The position numbers and the translations under genes are program-made. This document shows, piece after piece, positions 10,001 to 15,806 of a stretch of 38,185 nucleotides of DNA (positions within the stretch are counted from its first letter, which is position 1; each line of letters starts with the position of its first letter). The stretch is from the NCBI GenBank assembly GCA_001873185.1, contig MNYQ01000204.1, positions 1 to 38,185 of the forward strand, written 5' to 3'. Below the pieces are notes generated by a model, which was not told where the DNA came from, did not search any database, and saw only the letters and a program-made list of their open reading frames with translations. The DNA comes from Ignavibacteria bacterium CG2_30_36_16. GTDB lineage: Bacteria > Bacteroidota > Ignavibacteria > Ignavibacteriales > Ignavibacteriaceae.

Positions 10001-10933
10001 GCCGAATGGAACGAAGATAACAACTTTGATTCTGCGCGTGTTGCTGTGGGCATAATAAAGCATCCGGTTAATTTAGCGGCAGCAAGCCCGGGAATACAGA
10101 ACATTATGTTAAACTGGATAGACCAGTCATTGAACGAATTGGGTTTCGTAATCGAAAGAAAATTAGGCGATACTCTTCAGGTTAAATTAGCATATTCGGC
10201 GCTTGACACAGTTACTGCAAATACTCAAACCTACACGGATAATACGGTGTTAGACGATACACGGTATAGTTATAGACTGTTCGCATATAACAGCTATACC
10301 ACAAGCGATTATAGTAATCAAAGTTCGGCGCTTACTCCAATACCGGTTGAATTAATTTCTTTTAACGCGCTGGTTGAAAAAGATAGGAAGGTTAAAATTT
10401 CTTGGTCTACCGCAACCGAAACTAACAATAAGGGTTTTGATGTTGAAAGAAAGATGAATCAAGGCGCCTGGGAAAAAATAGGTTATGTGCCGGGAAAAGG
10501 AACAACTACTGAAATCTCTAAATATTATTTTTCGGATGAGCTTCAAAAGAAAGTTTACTCCGGAGAAATTCTTTATAGGTTAATACAAACTGATTTCAAT
10601 GGTGTAATATCTTATTCCGATGAAATATCCGTAACGGTTAATTTCATTCCCACAGAATATGCATTGCATCCAAATTTCCCGAATCCATTTAATCCCTCCA
10701 CAACAATAAGGTATGATTTACCGGAGCCAAGCCGCGTAAAACTCCTTGTATATAATGCTCTCGGCGAAGTTGTAACTGAGATTGTTAATGAAGTGCAGGA
10801 GGTCGGATATTATGAAAAAGTATGGAATGCATCAGATAAAGCTTCCGGTTTGTATATCCTCGTGATGCAGGCTGAAGGCACCAATGTAAGTAAAAATTTC
10901 AAATCTGCTAAGAAAATGTTGTTGATCAAATAA
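7073..10933 (+). CDS. multidomain T9SS-exported alpha-toroid protein with PKD, CARDB and Fn3 domains
   Basis: A 1286-residue secreted protein. Visible parts, in order: signal peptide (1-25, ending SFAQ); a discoidin-like beta-sandwich (about 74-218, with WIELKF and an IGIYETYNPGAV strand); a PKD-like domain (about 235-317, YGDG); a squalene-cyclase-type toroid (about 325-690, with QYGDGHW, GATGAALLAF, SDGGFGYQ and QQPDGSWNAN QW-type motifs); two PKD domains (about 695-885); a CARDB-like domain (about 890-1005, with WNEDNN); an Fn3 domain (about 1010-1100); a further beta domain (NNKGFDVERK); and the T9SS sorting domain from about 1200 (NFPNPFNPST, then ASGLYIL and KKMLLIK). AGGAGG (7062-7067) precedes the ATG at an ideal distance. 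It is the last and largest gene of the operon, probably the cell-surface component that goes with the two receptors. Confidence 0.9.
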   Translation: MKRNVLIVLLITIVSLLFMSNDSFAQQKDKLLQRADELLRNYQPPPPVETEPAISPEQDRLNQYLKDLDEASAVRFADTVVRFSSEYSSVNWAAYQILGQPNVYPSYGDNPLAWAHSTPDGQREWIELKFNNPGPISSIGIYETYNPGAVDTIYVKNPLNGLWDIVWSGTAAFAGSQARIFIVDFPLTVYAVSEIRIAINSPAVESYNEYDAVAISPVSLTPPYYVNTMPSNSFSSTFANAMAGVPIAVWGNVHNGTPPYNYKLEYGDGTSDSGAVADPHYIGADHIYATAAPYTMRLTVWDNGGRVDYDESVIKVYPLPTQQIQVNMAIEKGLLYLYKNQYGDGHWYDSYGNIGATGAALLAFEENGHLHTNDFNTNIYAEYIDLGLNYIFANSTQHAIDMQYAGNPDSDGDGFGVYTNYDNYANGIGLLAIIGAHGTAAGAMTDTINSGVYIGQTFYDFMIDALDQIAYSQTDSLSGTQRGGWRYNINTSNYGSSDNSAVQWSALAMEAAEKSWGMTIQPWVKNELHYWLVASNDTSDGGFGYQSYNQWDNIAKTAAGIASYALLGWTSDSLNIQKSINFLNAHWLDAWDNNGYYEHLSGNLYGMYAVAKGMRILNNRAGVTHIGARNWYIEYVNHLLTHSSWQQQPDGSWNANTWSSSYPALSSALAILILTQGVVIAPPVAVIDPVSAKPTNFAFKVYGGNSYHQDPSKSIIEWKWDWDASNGLNWDSPDAVGINPTNPGYTSTGFYTITLRVKDDSPSPLYDLESVIVSVQDTSNNPPVAVAIPPGGSGVYSARVGEPILLDGSYSYDPDPGDSVVAYSWDTNGDGLFGDATTDTLTVVFMNEYQGQVGLRVFDTHGDSSSNIAYISIVASRKDLYVTQYTVTPTKVNPGDTVHIIAIFKNNDTSNTNANNVLVRFYDDNPLTIGNRIGGDYFVNLPVSVSDTVKAAIRIPLNRPHGAMYLWVWLDANTQFAEWNEDNNFDSARVAVGIIKHPVNLAAASPGIQNIMLNWIDQSLNELGFVIERKLGDTLQVKLAYSALDTVTANTQTYTDNTVLDDTRYSYRLFAYNSYTTSDYSNQSSALTPIPVELISFNALVEKDRKVKISWSTATETNNKGFDVERKMNQGAWEKIGYVPGKGTTTEISKYYFSDELQKKVYSGEILYRLIQTDFNGVISYSDEISVTVNFIPTEYALHPNFPNPFNPSTTIRYDLPEPSRVKLLVYNALGEVVTEIVNEVQEVGYYEKVWNASDKASGLYILVMQAEGTNVSKNFKSAKKMLLIK

Positions 10934-10976
10934 CAACCTTCATAGAGCAGCAAAAAGTAAATTGAAAAAATAATTC

Positions 10977-11014
10977 ATGCCGGCTATTAAAGGAATAGCC
11001 GGCATTTATTTTTT
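10977..11014 (+). terminator. intrinsic terminator of the receptor/toroid operon
   Basis: A perfect 12-bp stem, ATGCCGGCTATT (10977-10988) with AATAGCCGGCAT (10994-11005), closes a 5-base loop and is followed by TTTATTTTTT. It lies 44 bases after the stop of the 1286-residue gene. It also stands downstream of the convergent small gene at 11049-11357, so it may act from both sides. Confidence 0.92.
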
Positions 11015-11048
11015 GTGAAAATCAGGTTCACAGAGATGATGATAAAAC

Positions 11049-11357
11049 CTATTTTAGTAGTTCGTTTACTTCTTTCCACCAATCATTTTTAATTATTTGA
11101 TACTTCGCTTTTTGTCGGGGTTCTAATAATCCTTCTATTTTCTTTTGCAAACTTTTTACCTGCGTTTCATCGGCAGTTTTATAATCGGCTAAGATTAAAG
11201 AGATTTCTTTTAATTGATTATCATTTAAAAGAATTTTTTGTTTTAGTTTGTCTGCTAATTTATCTATCGTTTCACTCATCGCTTTTTCTTGTGCAATGTT
11301 AACCGTAACAGCAAGAAAAAACATGAGGAGTATTAATTTAACTATACGGGAATACAT
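11049..11357 (-). CDS. small exported helical protein, unknown function
   Basis: A 102-residue protein with a signal peptide (about 1-22, LILLMFFLAVTVNIAQ) and a charged, almost entirely helical mature part. The pattern LNDNQLKEISLILADYK ... EPRQKAKYQIIKNDWW resembles the LT-x-Q-x-x-I ... L-x-x-x-Q-x-x-K/Y layout of Spy/CpxP-like periplasmic helical proteins, but the LTxxQ motifs are not exact, so I do not assign the family. A perfect AGGAGGT Shine-Dalgarno (reverse strand, 11361-11367) precedes the ATG. It is transcribed convergently to the receptor operon and divergently from 6-phosphofructokinase. I am confident it is a real gene and unsure of its role. Confidence 0.75.
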   Translation of the reverse strand: MYSRIVKLILLMFFLAVTVNIAQEKAMSETIDKLADKLKQKILLNDNQLKEISLILADYKTADETQVKSLQKKIEGLLEPRQKAKYQIIKNDWWKEVNELLK

Positions 11358-11367
11358 ACAACCTCCT

Positions 11368-11727
11368 AAGTGTTTGTATGGTTGTAAATCTATAGAGTAT
11401 CTTCGGTAAAGTCAAGCTATCAAAAATGATACAACCACCTCATAAGATTTGCACAGTTCAATATATCCGAGAAAAAAAATAGATTGAAAACCTCCTTTGA
11501 CGCTGAGGATAATTTTAAGTGCATAACGCCTGGAAGATTTAACCGTATTTTAGCATTAACTTTATTTTGCTATTTTTACCACTCAAAATTATAAACAATG
11601 TGAATTATAAGTATCCGATATTTGAAATAAAAAATTACAGAGATTAAAGATGACTTCATCTCCAGAAAATATTAATTGCATTTTGCTCAATAATAAAAAA
11701 ATAGATTAAGATAAGGCAATTTAAAAA
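11368..11727. other. divergent intergenic region before pfkA
   Basis: About 360 bases between the divergent small exported gene and pfkA. It is AT-rich and must hold the promoters of both. I see no clean hairpin, repeat or RNA gene in it. A stretch AACCTCCTTTGACG (about 11489-11502) reads as a Shine-Dalgarno on the reverse strand but no ORF of useful length follows it. Confidence 0.4.
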
Positions 11728-12825
11728 ATGGCTGCACAATCAAAAGTTAGAAGGATAGGCGTGCTTACCGGCGGAGGCGATTGCCCCGGATTAAACGCAG
11801 TTATTCGCGGCGTAACTAAACCTGCTCAAGATTATGGTATGACCGTTTATGGAATAATAGACGGCTTTGAAGGCTTGGTTGAAGGAAGGGCAATTGAACT
11901 TAAAAATGAAGATGTATCCGGAATTTTAGCCCGCGGAGGAACAATATTAGGCTCTTCAAATAAAGCAGACCCATGGCACTATCCCGTTGAAAAAGACGGA
12001 CAGATTGTAATTACGGATAAATCCAAAGAAGTAGTTAGGAATTACAATGCCTGGAATCTCGATGCTCTAATAGCTATTGGCGGCGACGGAACAATGCACA
12101 TTTGTAATAAACTTCAACAACTTGGCGTTAACGTTATTGGTGTGCCAAAAACTATAGATAATGATCTTGATGCTACTGATCTTACTTTCGGACATGACTC
12201 AGCGGTTTTTGTTGTGTCTGAAGCACTTGACAGACTTCACACAACGGCTTCTTCGCATCATCGGGTTATTGTTGTAGAAGTTATGGGGCGCTACGCTGGC
12301 TGGATTGCGTTGAATGGTGGTTTGGCAGGCGGGGCAGACATTATACTCATTCCCGAATTTCCTTTTAGCTGGGAAAAAATTTATGATAAAATTCTCAAAC
12401 GTCAATTGATGGGAAAAAAATTCAGTTTGGTTTGCGTAGCTGAAGGAGCAAAGCCGATTGATGGTGAAATGGTAATCAAAAGTTCCGATTTGAAACGCCA
12501 CGATCCTAATCAACTTGGCGGAATTGCTGAAGTTGTAGCGAGAAAAATTGAAGAAAACACCGGGCGCGAAACAAGAGTAACCGTACTCGGTCACTTACAG
12601 CGAGGCGGCAGCCCGACGCCTTTTGATAGAATTCTTTCAACCAAATTTGGTGCATTTGCTATTGAGTTAGCAGCGCAAAAGAAATTTGGCAGGATGGTTG
12701 CATTAAAAGGAAGTGAAGTAAAAAACGTTAAAATTGAAGATGCAATCTCAAAACGAAAATTAGTAAAGCCCGATACTCAGGCTGTTTTTGCAGCCAGGGC
12801 TGTAGGGATATCGTTCGGCGTTTAA
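11728..12825 (+). CDS. pfkA: 6-phosphofructokinase (mixed-substrate/group III type)
   Basis: Phosphorylates fructose 6-phosphate to fructose 1,6-bisphosphate in glycolysis. The 365-residue length and motifs fit the PFK family: GVLTGGGDCPGLNAVIRG (11-28), GGDGTM (118-123), PKTIDNDL (140-147), the MGRYAGWIAL substrate segment and LGHLQRGGSPTPFDR near the C-terminus. The residue pair that predicts the phosphoryl donor is mixed: Gly in GGDGT (as in ATP enzymes, E. coli Gly104) but Lys in PKTIDND (as in PPi enzymes, E. coli Gly124). Group III enzymes combine these and those studied mostly use ATP, so ATP is the expected donor. The gene is monocistronic; the start ATG has a weak AAGGCAA-type ribosome site 10 bases upstream. 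Confidence 0.95.
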   Translation: MAAQSKVRRIGVLTGGGDCPGLNAVIRGVTKPAQDYGMTVYGIIDGFEGLVEGRAIELKNEDVSGILARGGTILGSSNKADPWHYPVEKDGQIVITDKSKEVVRNYNAWNLDALIAIGGDGTMHICNKLQQLGVNVIGVPKTIDNDLDATDLTFGHDSAVFVVSEALDRLHTTASSHHRVIVVEVMGRYAGWIALNGGLAGGADIILIPEFPFSWEKIYDKILKRQLMGKKFSLVCVAEGAKPIDGEMVIKSSDLKRHDPNQLGGIAEVVARKIEENTGRETRVTVLGHLQRGGSPTPFDRILSTKFGAFAIELAAQKKFGRMVALKGSEVKNVKIEDAISKRKLVKPDTQAVFAARAVGISFGV

Positions 12826-12888
12826 AAAAAGAAAAGTTCTATTTACCATCTTGCATTTAGAGATGTCGTAGCATATATTTGGCATCGC

Positions 12889-12910
12889 ATTTTAAGAATT
12901 TTCTTAAAAT
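12889..12910 (+). repeat. AT-rich inverted repeat after pfkA
   Basis: ATTTTAAGA (12889-12897), a 4-base loop and TCTTAAAAT (12902-12910) form a perfect 9-bp hairpin followed by TTTAATTT. It lies 64 bases after pfkA and could be a weak terminator. Its TTAAAATTTT core also recurs in the spacers of the tRNA-like repeats just downstream, so it may instead be the left end of that array. Confidence 0.35.
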
Positions 12911-12919
12911 TTTAATTTC

Positions 12920-12998
12920 GGGGTCGTAGTTCAGTTAGTTAGCACGTCCCGTAATTTCGGGAAGGACGCGACAGTACTTAAAATTTTGTTTTTTTTTC
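12920..12998 (+). repeat. degenerate tRNA-Asp-like unit 1
   Basis: The first of three tandem units upstream of the intact tRNA-Asp. Bases 12920-12944 reproduce the 5' acceptor strand and D arm of tRNA-Asp (GGGGTCGTAGTTCAG, with two changes in the D loop). The anticodon arm is replaced by a 5-bp stem TCCCG/CGGGA with a 6-base loop TAATTT and no Asp anticodon. The variable-region-like AGGACG follows, but the T arm and 3' acceptor strand are absent. The rest of the unit is an AT-rich spacer with TTAAAATTTTG and a T run. Confidence 0.8.
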
Positions 12999-13080
12999 GG
13001 GGTCGTAGTTTAGTTAGTTAGCACGTCCCGTAATTTCGGGAAGGTCGCAGTCAGTCATAAAAATTTTATTTTTTAATTTC
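12999..13080 (+). repeat. degenerate tRNA-Asp-like unit 2
   Basis: The second unit, 79 bases after the first. It has the same acceptor 5' strand and D arm (one further change, GTTTAG for GTTCAG), the same TCCCG-TAATTT-CGGGA hairpin and AGGTCG, exactly the variable-region sequence of the intact tRNA. It then loses homology (CAGTCAGTCAT) and runs into an AT-rich spacer. Confidence 0.8.
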
Positions 13081-13159
13081 GGGGTCGTAGCTCAGTTAGT
13101 TAGCACGTCCCGACATTTCGGGAAGGTCGCGATAGTACTTAAAATTTTGTTTTTTTTTC
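13081..13159 (+). repeat. degenerate tRNA-Asp-like unit 3
   Basis: The third unit, 82 bases after the second and 79 before the true tRNA. The D arm reads GCTCAGTTAGTTAGC, which restores a perfect 4-bp D stem. The substituted anticodon-like hairpin has loop ACATTT instead of TAATTT while the stem TCCCG/CGGGA is unchanged. AGGTCG is followed by CGATAGTACTTAAAATTTTG, matching the spacer of unit 1. Confidence 0.8.
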
Positions 13160-13233
13160 GGGGTCGTAGTTCAGCTGGTTAGAACGCCTGCCTGTCACGC
13201 AGGAGGTCGAGGGTTCGAGTCCCTTCGGCCCCG
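13160..13233 (+). tRNA. tRNA-Asp (anticodon GTC)
   Basis: A complete 74-base tRNA. Acceptor GGGGTCG (13160-13166) pairs with CGGCCCC (13226-13232), including one T-G pair. The D arm is GTTCAGCTGGTTAGAAC. The anticodon stem CCTGC/GCAGG holds loop CTGTCAC with anticodon GTC (13194-13196). Variable region AGGTC and T arm GAGGG-TTCGAGT-CCCTT follow, and the discriminator is G (13233), as expected for Asp. CCA is not encoded. Confidence 0.96.
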
Positions 13234-13239
13234 CTTAGT

Positions 13240-13281
13240 AAAGCCTTGTAGCTTAAGAAGTTACAAGGCTTTGTTGTTTTA
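13240..13281 (+). terminator. intrinsic terminator after tRNA-Asp
   Basis: AAAGCCTTGTA (13240-13250) pairs with TACAAGGCTTT (13262-13272) around an 11-base loop, followed by GTTGTTTT. It starts 6 bases after the tRNA and is a convincing 11-bp terminator. Confidence 0.9.
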
Positions 13282-13834
13282 AAGAGAAGTAAAGGGTAAC
13301 AAATTTTCCCGTATTTTTAAGTTGTAAGTTTCTTAAACCCAGATTTCTCCATAGCCAAAAATTTTTAATGACCGCCATTAGAAAAAAGTTGTGCTAAGTT
13401 GTTTGAAGTTAATAAGGTAAACTTTTAGTTTCTATTGAAATACTTCCTTTTTTTAGTAAGAAAAGCATACACGAAGATGGAATTAAAAATAGAGTTCACC
13501 GGCGAAGTTGTCCGTTAGCTAACGGATGAATTTTGAATGAAACGCAATCCCGCTTGCGGGAAAAATATCTTGACATAAAAAACAATCCCGCATGCGGGAT
13601 AAAAATCAATACTATAAATGGGATTTTCCGGCTCATAAGAATTAGTTCCTTTTTCATCCTTTTGATTGATTGAAATGATCGATACTTCTTTATAAATTAA
13701 TATTAAGAATATAAAACAAGCAAGAGTAAAATTTCTTGTTTAATTCGAAATTGTTATGATTAATTTCCGAAAAGAATAGTCCGATTTATTCTTTTTAGAA
13801 CGGGTTATTTATTATTAATTAAAAAGGATTTGTT
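13282..13834. other. gene-free region with short perfect palindromes
   Basis: No gene is visible. Three short palindromes lie within 91 bases: TCCGTTAGCTAACGGA (13511-13526, perfect), AATCCCGCTTGCGGGA (about 13546-13561) and AATCCCGCATGCGGGAT (about 13584-13600). The last two share their arms and are spaced 38 bases apart. A related TCCGTTA/TAACGGA palindrome recurs at 14833-14850, so these look like dispersed REP-like elements. The dodecin promoter must lie in the last 150 bases. Confidence 0.6.
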
Positions 13835-14053
13835 ATGAATACACACATTGATGAGGGTGCAGTAAAAATAATTGAAATTATTGGAATTTCTTCAAAAAGT
13901 TTTGATGATGCAATTACTCAAGCACTAAGTAAAGCTTCAAAATCCGTAAAAGGAATTACCGGATTTGAAGTATTAAAACATATGGCAAGTGTAAAAGACG
14001 GGAAGATTAAACAGTACAAAGTAAATATTAAACTTGCATTTCCGGTTGTCTAA
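13835..14053 (+). CDS. dodecin family flavin-binding protein
   Basis: A 72-residue protein with the dodecin fold pattern: strand VKIIEIIGIS, the SSKSFDDAITQALSKASKSVKGI helix region, then strands FEVLKHMASVKDGKIKQYKVNIKLAFPV. Dodecins form hollow dodecamers that store or buffer flavins (sometimes CoA or calcium). The Trp that stacks on the flavin in canonical dodecins (NLxWFEV) is replaced by Gly here (GITGFEV), so ligand binding may differ. AAAGGA stands 7-12 bases before the ATG. The next gene, a tetraheme cytochrome, follows after 18 bases with its own ribosome site, so the two are probably co-transcribed. Confidence 0.85.
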   Translation: MNTHIDEGAVKIIEIIGISSKSFDDAITQALSKASKSVKGITGFEVLKHMASVKDGKIKQYKVNIKLAFPVV

Positions 14054-14071
14054 TAATTTATAGGAGAAATT

Positions 14072-14668
14072 ATGTCATTAAATATTAAAAATAGTTTTAT
14101 ATCATCTTTTTTATCAAGAGGCTTTATGAAACACTCAATTTATTTTCTGCTTGCTTTTCTGATATTACCATTTGCAACGATACTATCTCAAAGTAGTAAT
14201 ACTTTTATAGGTGCTGATGCTTGCGGTATGTGTCATAAAACCGAAAAGCAAGGGAGTCAATTTTCAATCTGGAAAAACAGTACACATTCAAAAGCATTTG
14301 AAACATTATTAACTGATACTGCAAATCAAATTGCTAAAGCAAAAGGATTCGATGAACCGGCTTCTAAAACTTGGGAATGTTTAAAGTGTCACGTAACCGG
14401 TTATAATCTTGATGCAACAATGTTAGGAAAAAAGTTCAAAGTTGAAGATGGTATTCAATGTGAAACTTGCCATGGTGCAGGTTCAGCATATAAAGATATG
14501 AAAGTAATGAAAGATAAAAATTTAGCAGTCGAAAAAGGATTAATTGTTCATGACAAACTTGAGAATTTTTGTATTAGTTGTCATAATAATGAAAGTCCGA
14601 CTTTCACAAAGTTTGACTTTAATGAATCATGGGATAAAATCAAACATGATATTCCAAAAGCAAAATAA
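14072..14668 (+). CDS. exported tetraheme cytochrome c
   Basis: A 198-residue protein with a signal segment (residues about 20-40) and four CxxCH haem-attachment motifs: CGMCH (51-55), CLKCH (103-107), CETCH (130-134) and CISCH (167-171). The spacing and the THSKAFETL segment after the first haem resemble the cytochrome c554/NrfB-type multihaem electron carriers. The product is expected in the periplasm, shuttling electrons between membrane and surface reductases. ATG at 14072 has AGGAG (14062-14066) at ideal spacing. ATG at 14126 (residue 19, MKHSIYF) with AGAGG upstream would give a more typical signal peptide and is a real alternative start. Confidence 0.88.
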   Translation: MSLNIKNSFISSFLSRGFMKHSIYFLLAFLILPFATILSQSSNTFIGADACGMCHKTEKQGSQFSIWKNSTHSKAFETLLTDTANQIAKAKGFDEPASKTWECLKCHVTGYNLDATMLGKKFKVEDGIQCETCHGAGSAYKDMKVMKDKNLAVEKGLIVHDKLENFCISCHNNESPTFTKFDFNESWDKIKHDIPKAK

Positions 14669-14724
14669 TTTAATTTTATGTAATTAGTATTTATGTAAAA
14701 TACCTAAATTTCTAAAACGGACAT

Positions 14725-14755
14725 CGAACTAAAAAATATGGGTTCGTTCTTTTTT
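14725..14755 (+). terminator. possible terminator after the cytochrome gene
   Basis: CGAAC (14725-14729) and GTTCG (14742-14746) form a 5-bp stem followed by TTCTTTTTT, 57 bases after the cytochrome stop. The stem is short, so the call is tentative. Confidence 0.4.
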
Positions 14756-14832
14756 ACGCAAACACTTTTTATTTATTGAATTTATTATTGCCCCGTTTTA
14801 AGCTGAATTTTTTCTTTAGGGCTGCTCTAAAA

Positions 14833-14850
14833 ATCCGTTAACTAACGGAT
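14833..14850. repeat. REP-like palindrome
   Basis: ATCCGTTA, two bases, then TAACGGAT: 8-bp perfect arms. It is almost the same as the palindrome at 13511-13526 and marks a second copy of a dispersed element on the other side of the dodecin/cytochrome genes. Confidence 0.55.
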
Positions 14851-14913
14851 TACGGATAAACACTGCCAAACCGGATTTTTGAAGATAGCCAATTAAAGTT
14901 TTTAGAAATGCCC

Positions 14914-15171
14914 TTATGATATAGAAGATTTTCTTGGAGATTTTCCTTGTATTCCTAAATGAGTTAGATTACCGGATATTGATAATAATCCATAGGTTAT
15001 TTCTCTAATTGACTGAGATTTAGATAGATGGCAGAATATCATTGAAACAAAATGTGTCCAACTATTTATTCTCTTATTGTGTTTGTCTGTTTGATATTCT
15101 GCTACCGTGCTGGAAAAAAGAGTTCTGTTTAAAAAATGTATTATTTGACTGAAAAGAGTTACACTTATCAT
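14914..15171 (-). pseudogene. IS4-type (DUF4372) transposase, N-terminal fragment
   Basis: An 85-residue reverse-strand reading frame that matches the N-terminal domain (DUF4372) of IS4-family transposases: FSQIIHFLNRTLFSS, then YQTDKHNKRINSWTHFVSMIF, LSKSQSIREITYGLLS, and LTHLGIQGKSPRKSSIS. Full-length members continue for about 300 more residues with a DDE catalytic domain. Here the frame stops after SIS and no further transposase sequence is seen down to 14670, so this is a dead remnant. Its ATG (15171-15169) coincides with the left boundary of the 200-bp direct repeat. Confidence 0.7.
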
Positions 15172-15380
15172 TGATCCCCCGGTATTGTTTGATTGATTTT
15201 ATTGAACAATCTAATTTATCAACTTTATTTGAGGGATTCTTTTTTATTCGTTTTGGGCAGATGGGTTACTGAACAAATTACCCAAACTCCTTGCAAATCA
15301 GATCAAATTGTTACTCTCAAATATCGCAGCCTCTTTGAATTCTTAACAAGCAATCTCTTTCCAACTTTCCAACCTGCTAA
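15171..15380 (+). repeat. long direct repeat, copy 1
   Basis: Begins TTGATCCCCCGGTATTG and ends AACCTGCTAA. It is about 95% identical by eye to 17045-17246, differing at about six bases and one deletion of about 8 bases near the right end. The two copies bracket 1.7 kb with the mobile mystery protein pair and the BREX-like gene fragments. Neither copy has a convincing gene of its own. Confidence 0.9.
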
Positions 15381-15446
15381 CTCACGTTACGCAAAAAGGT
15401 AAAAACAGTTTATTAAATTTACTATAGAATAGCAAGATGTAGTTAA

Positions 15447-15572
15447 ATGAATAAAGAAATGTTAGAAACATATTCGGATTATCTGCTAAGTTCATTTTCA
15501 TATACAACAGCCACAGGTCTATCAATGTTGGTTGAAGGCGAAATAAGCCACGATAAAATAACACGATTTTTA
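15447..15572 (+). pseudogene. second transposase, N-terminal 42 codons
   Basis: Residues 1-42 of a 111-residue frame (MNKEMLETYSDYLL, TTATGLSMLV, GEISHDKITRFL) look like the start of a DDE transposase of the IS4/IS701 type, where an SHDxxTRFL segment ends the N-terminal domain. After RFL the similarity stops and the frame runs on into a different protein (next entry). The fragment is too short to be active. Confidence 0.55.
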
Positions 15573-15782
15573 AGAAGTGAAATCGTAGAACTTGAAAAAC
15601 GAAGTTCATCACTTTCCAAATCAGAAGCAAAAGTATTAGAGGATTTAAGAAGTGCAGAAATAGAATACAGAGAATACGACAAGCTGATGAAAGATTTTGC
15701 AGACAAACAAACAGAGATTGATCCGGATGATGGAGTAAAAGTTAATTACGCAAAGTTTGGAGGAATAATCACGGAGATATAA
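15573..15782 (+). pseudogene. probable C-terminal remnant of BREX methyltransferase PglX
   Basis: The last 69 residues of the same frame are charged and helical (ELEKRSSSLSKSEAKVLEDL), then read EYREYDKLMKDFADKQ and TEIDPDDGVKVNYAKFGG. From memory, the C-terminus of BREX-type PglX DNA methyltransferases ends with YDR...Q-IEIDLDDGVKVNYxKFG, a very close match. The catalytic domains are missing. The frame is joined without a stop to the transposase N-terminus at about 15572, so the chimera could still be translated, but it cannot be a methyltransferase. In type 1 BREX loci pglX precedes pglZ, and a PglZ-like fragment lies downstream here. Confidence 0.6.
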
Positions 15783-15806
15783 AAACATTACTGGCGTGCA
15801 GAATAA

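Noticed and set aside
12199-12594. 131-codon reverse-strand open frame inside pfkA
   Set aside because: Shadow of the pfkA coding frame; the sense protein has all family motifs across the whole stretch.
12920-13159. The three tRNA-like units as functional tRNAs
   Set aside because: They lack the T arm, the 3' acceptor strand and a seven-base anticodon loop, so they cannot be ordinary tRNAs.
13160-13233. tRNA-Asp as the attachment site of an integrated element
   Set aside because: No integrase is in the window and no copy of the tRNA 3' end is found downstream; the duplicated part is the 5' half, the opposite of what integration usually leaves.
12900-13240. CRISPR array (regular repeats of about 80 bp)
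   Set aside because: Spacers are not unique sequences of constant length, units match tRNA-Asp, and no cas gene is present.
15193-15402. 69-codon open frame within direct repeat copy 1
   Set aside because: Copy 2 of the repeat does not keep the frame, there is no ribosome site, and the residues match nothing I know.
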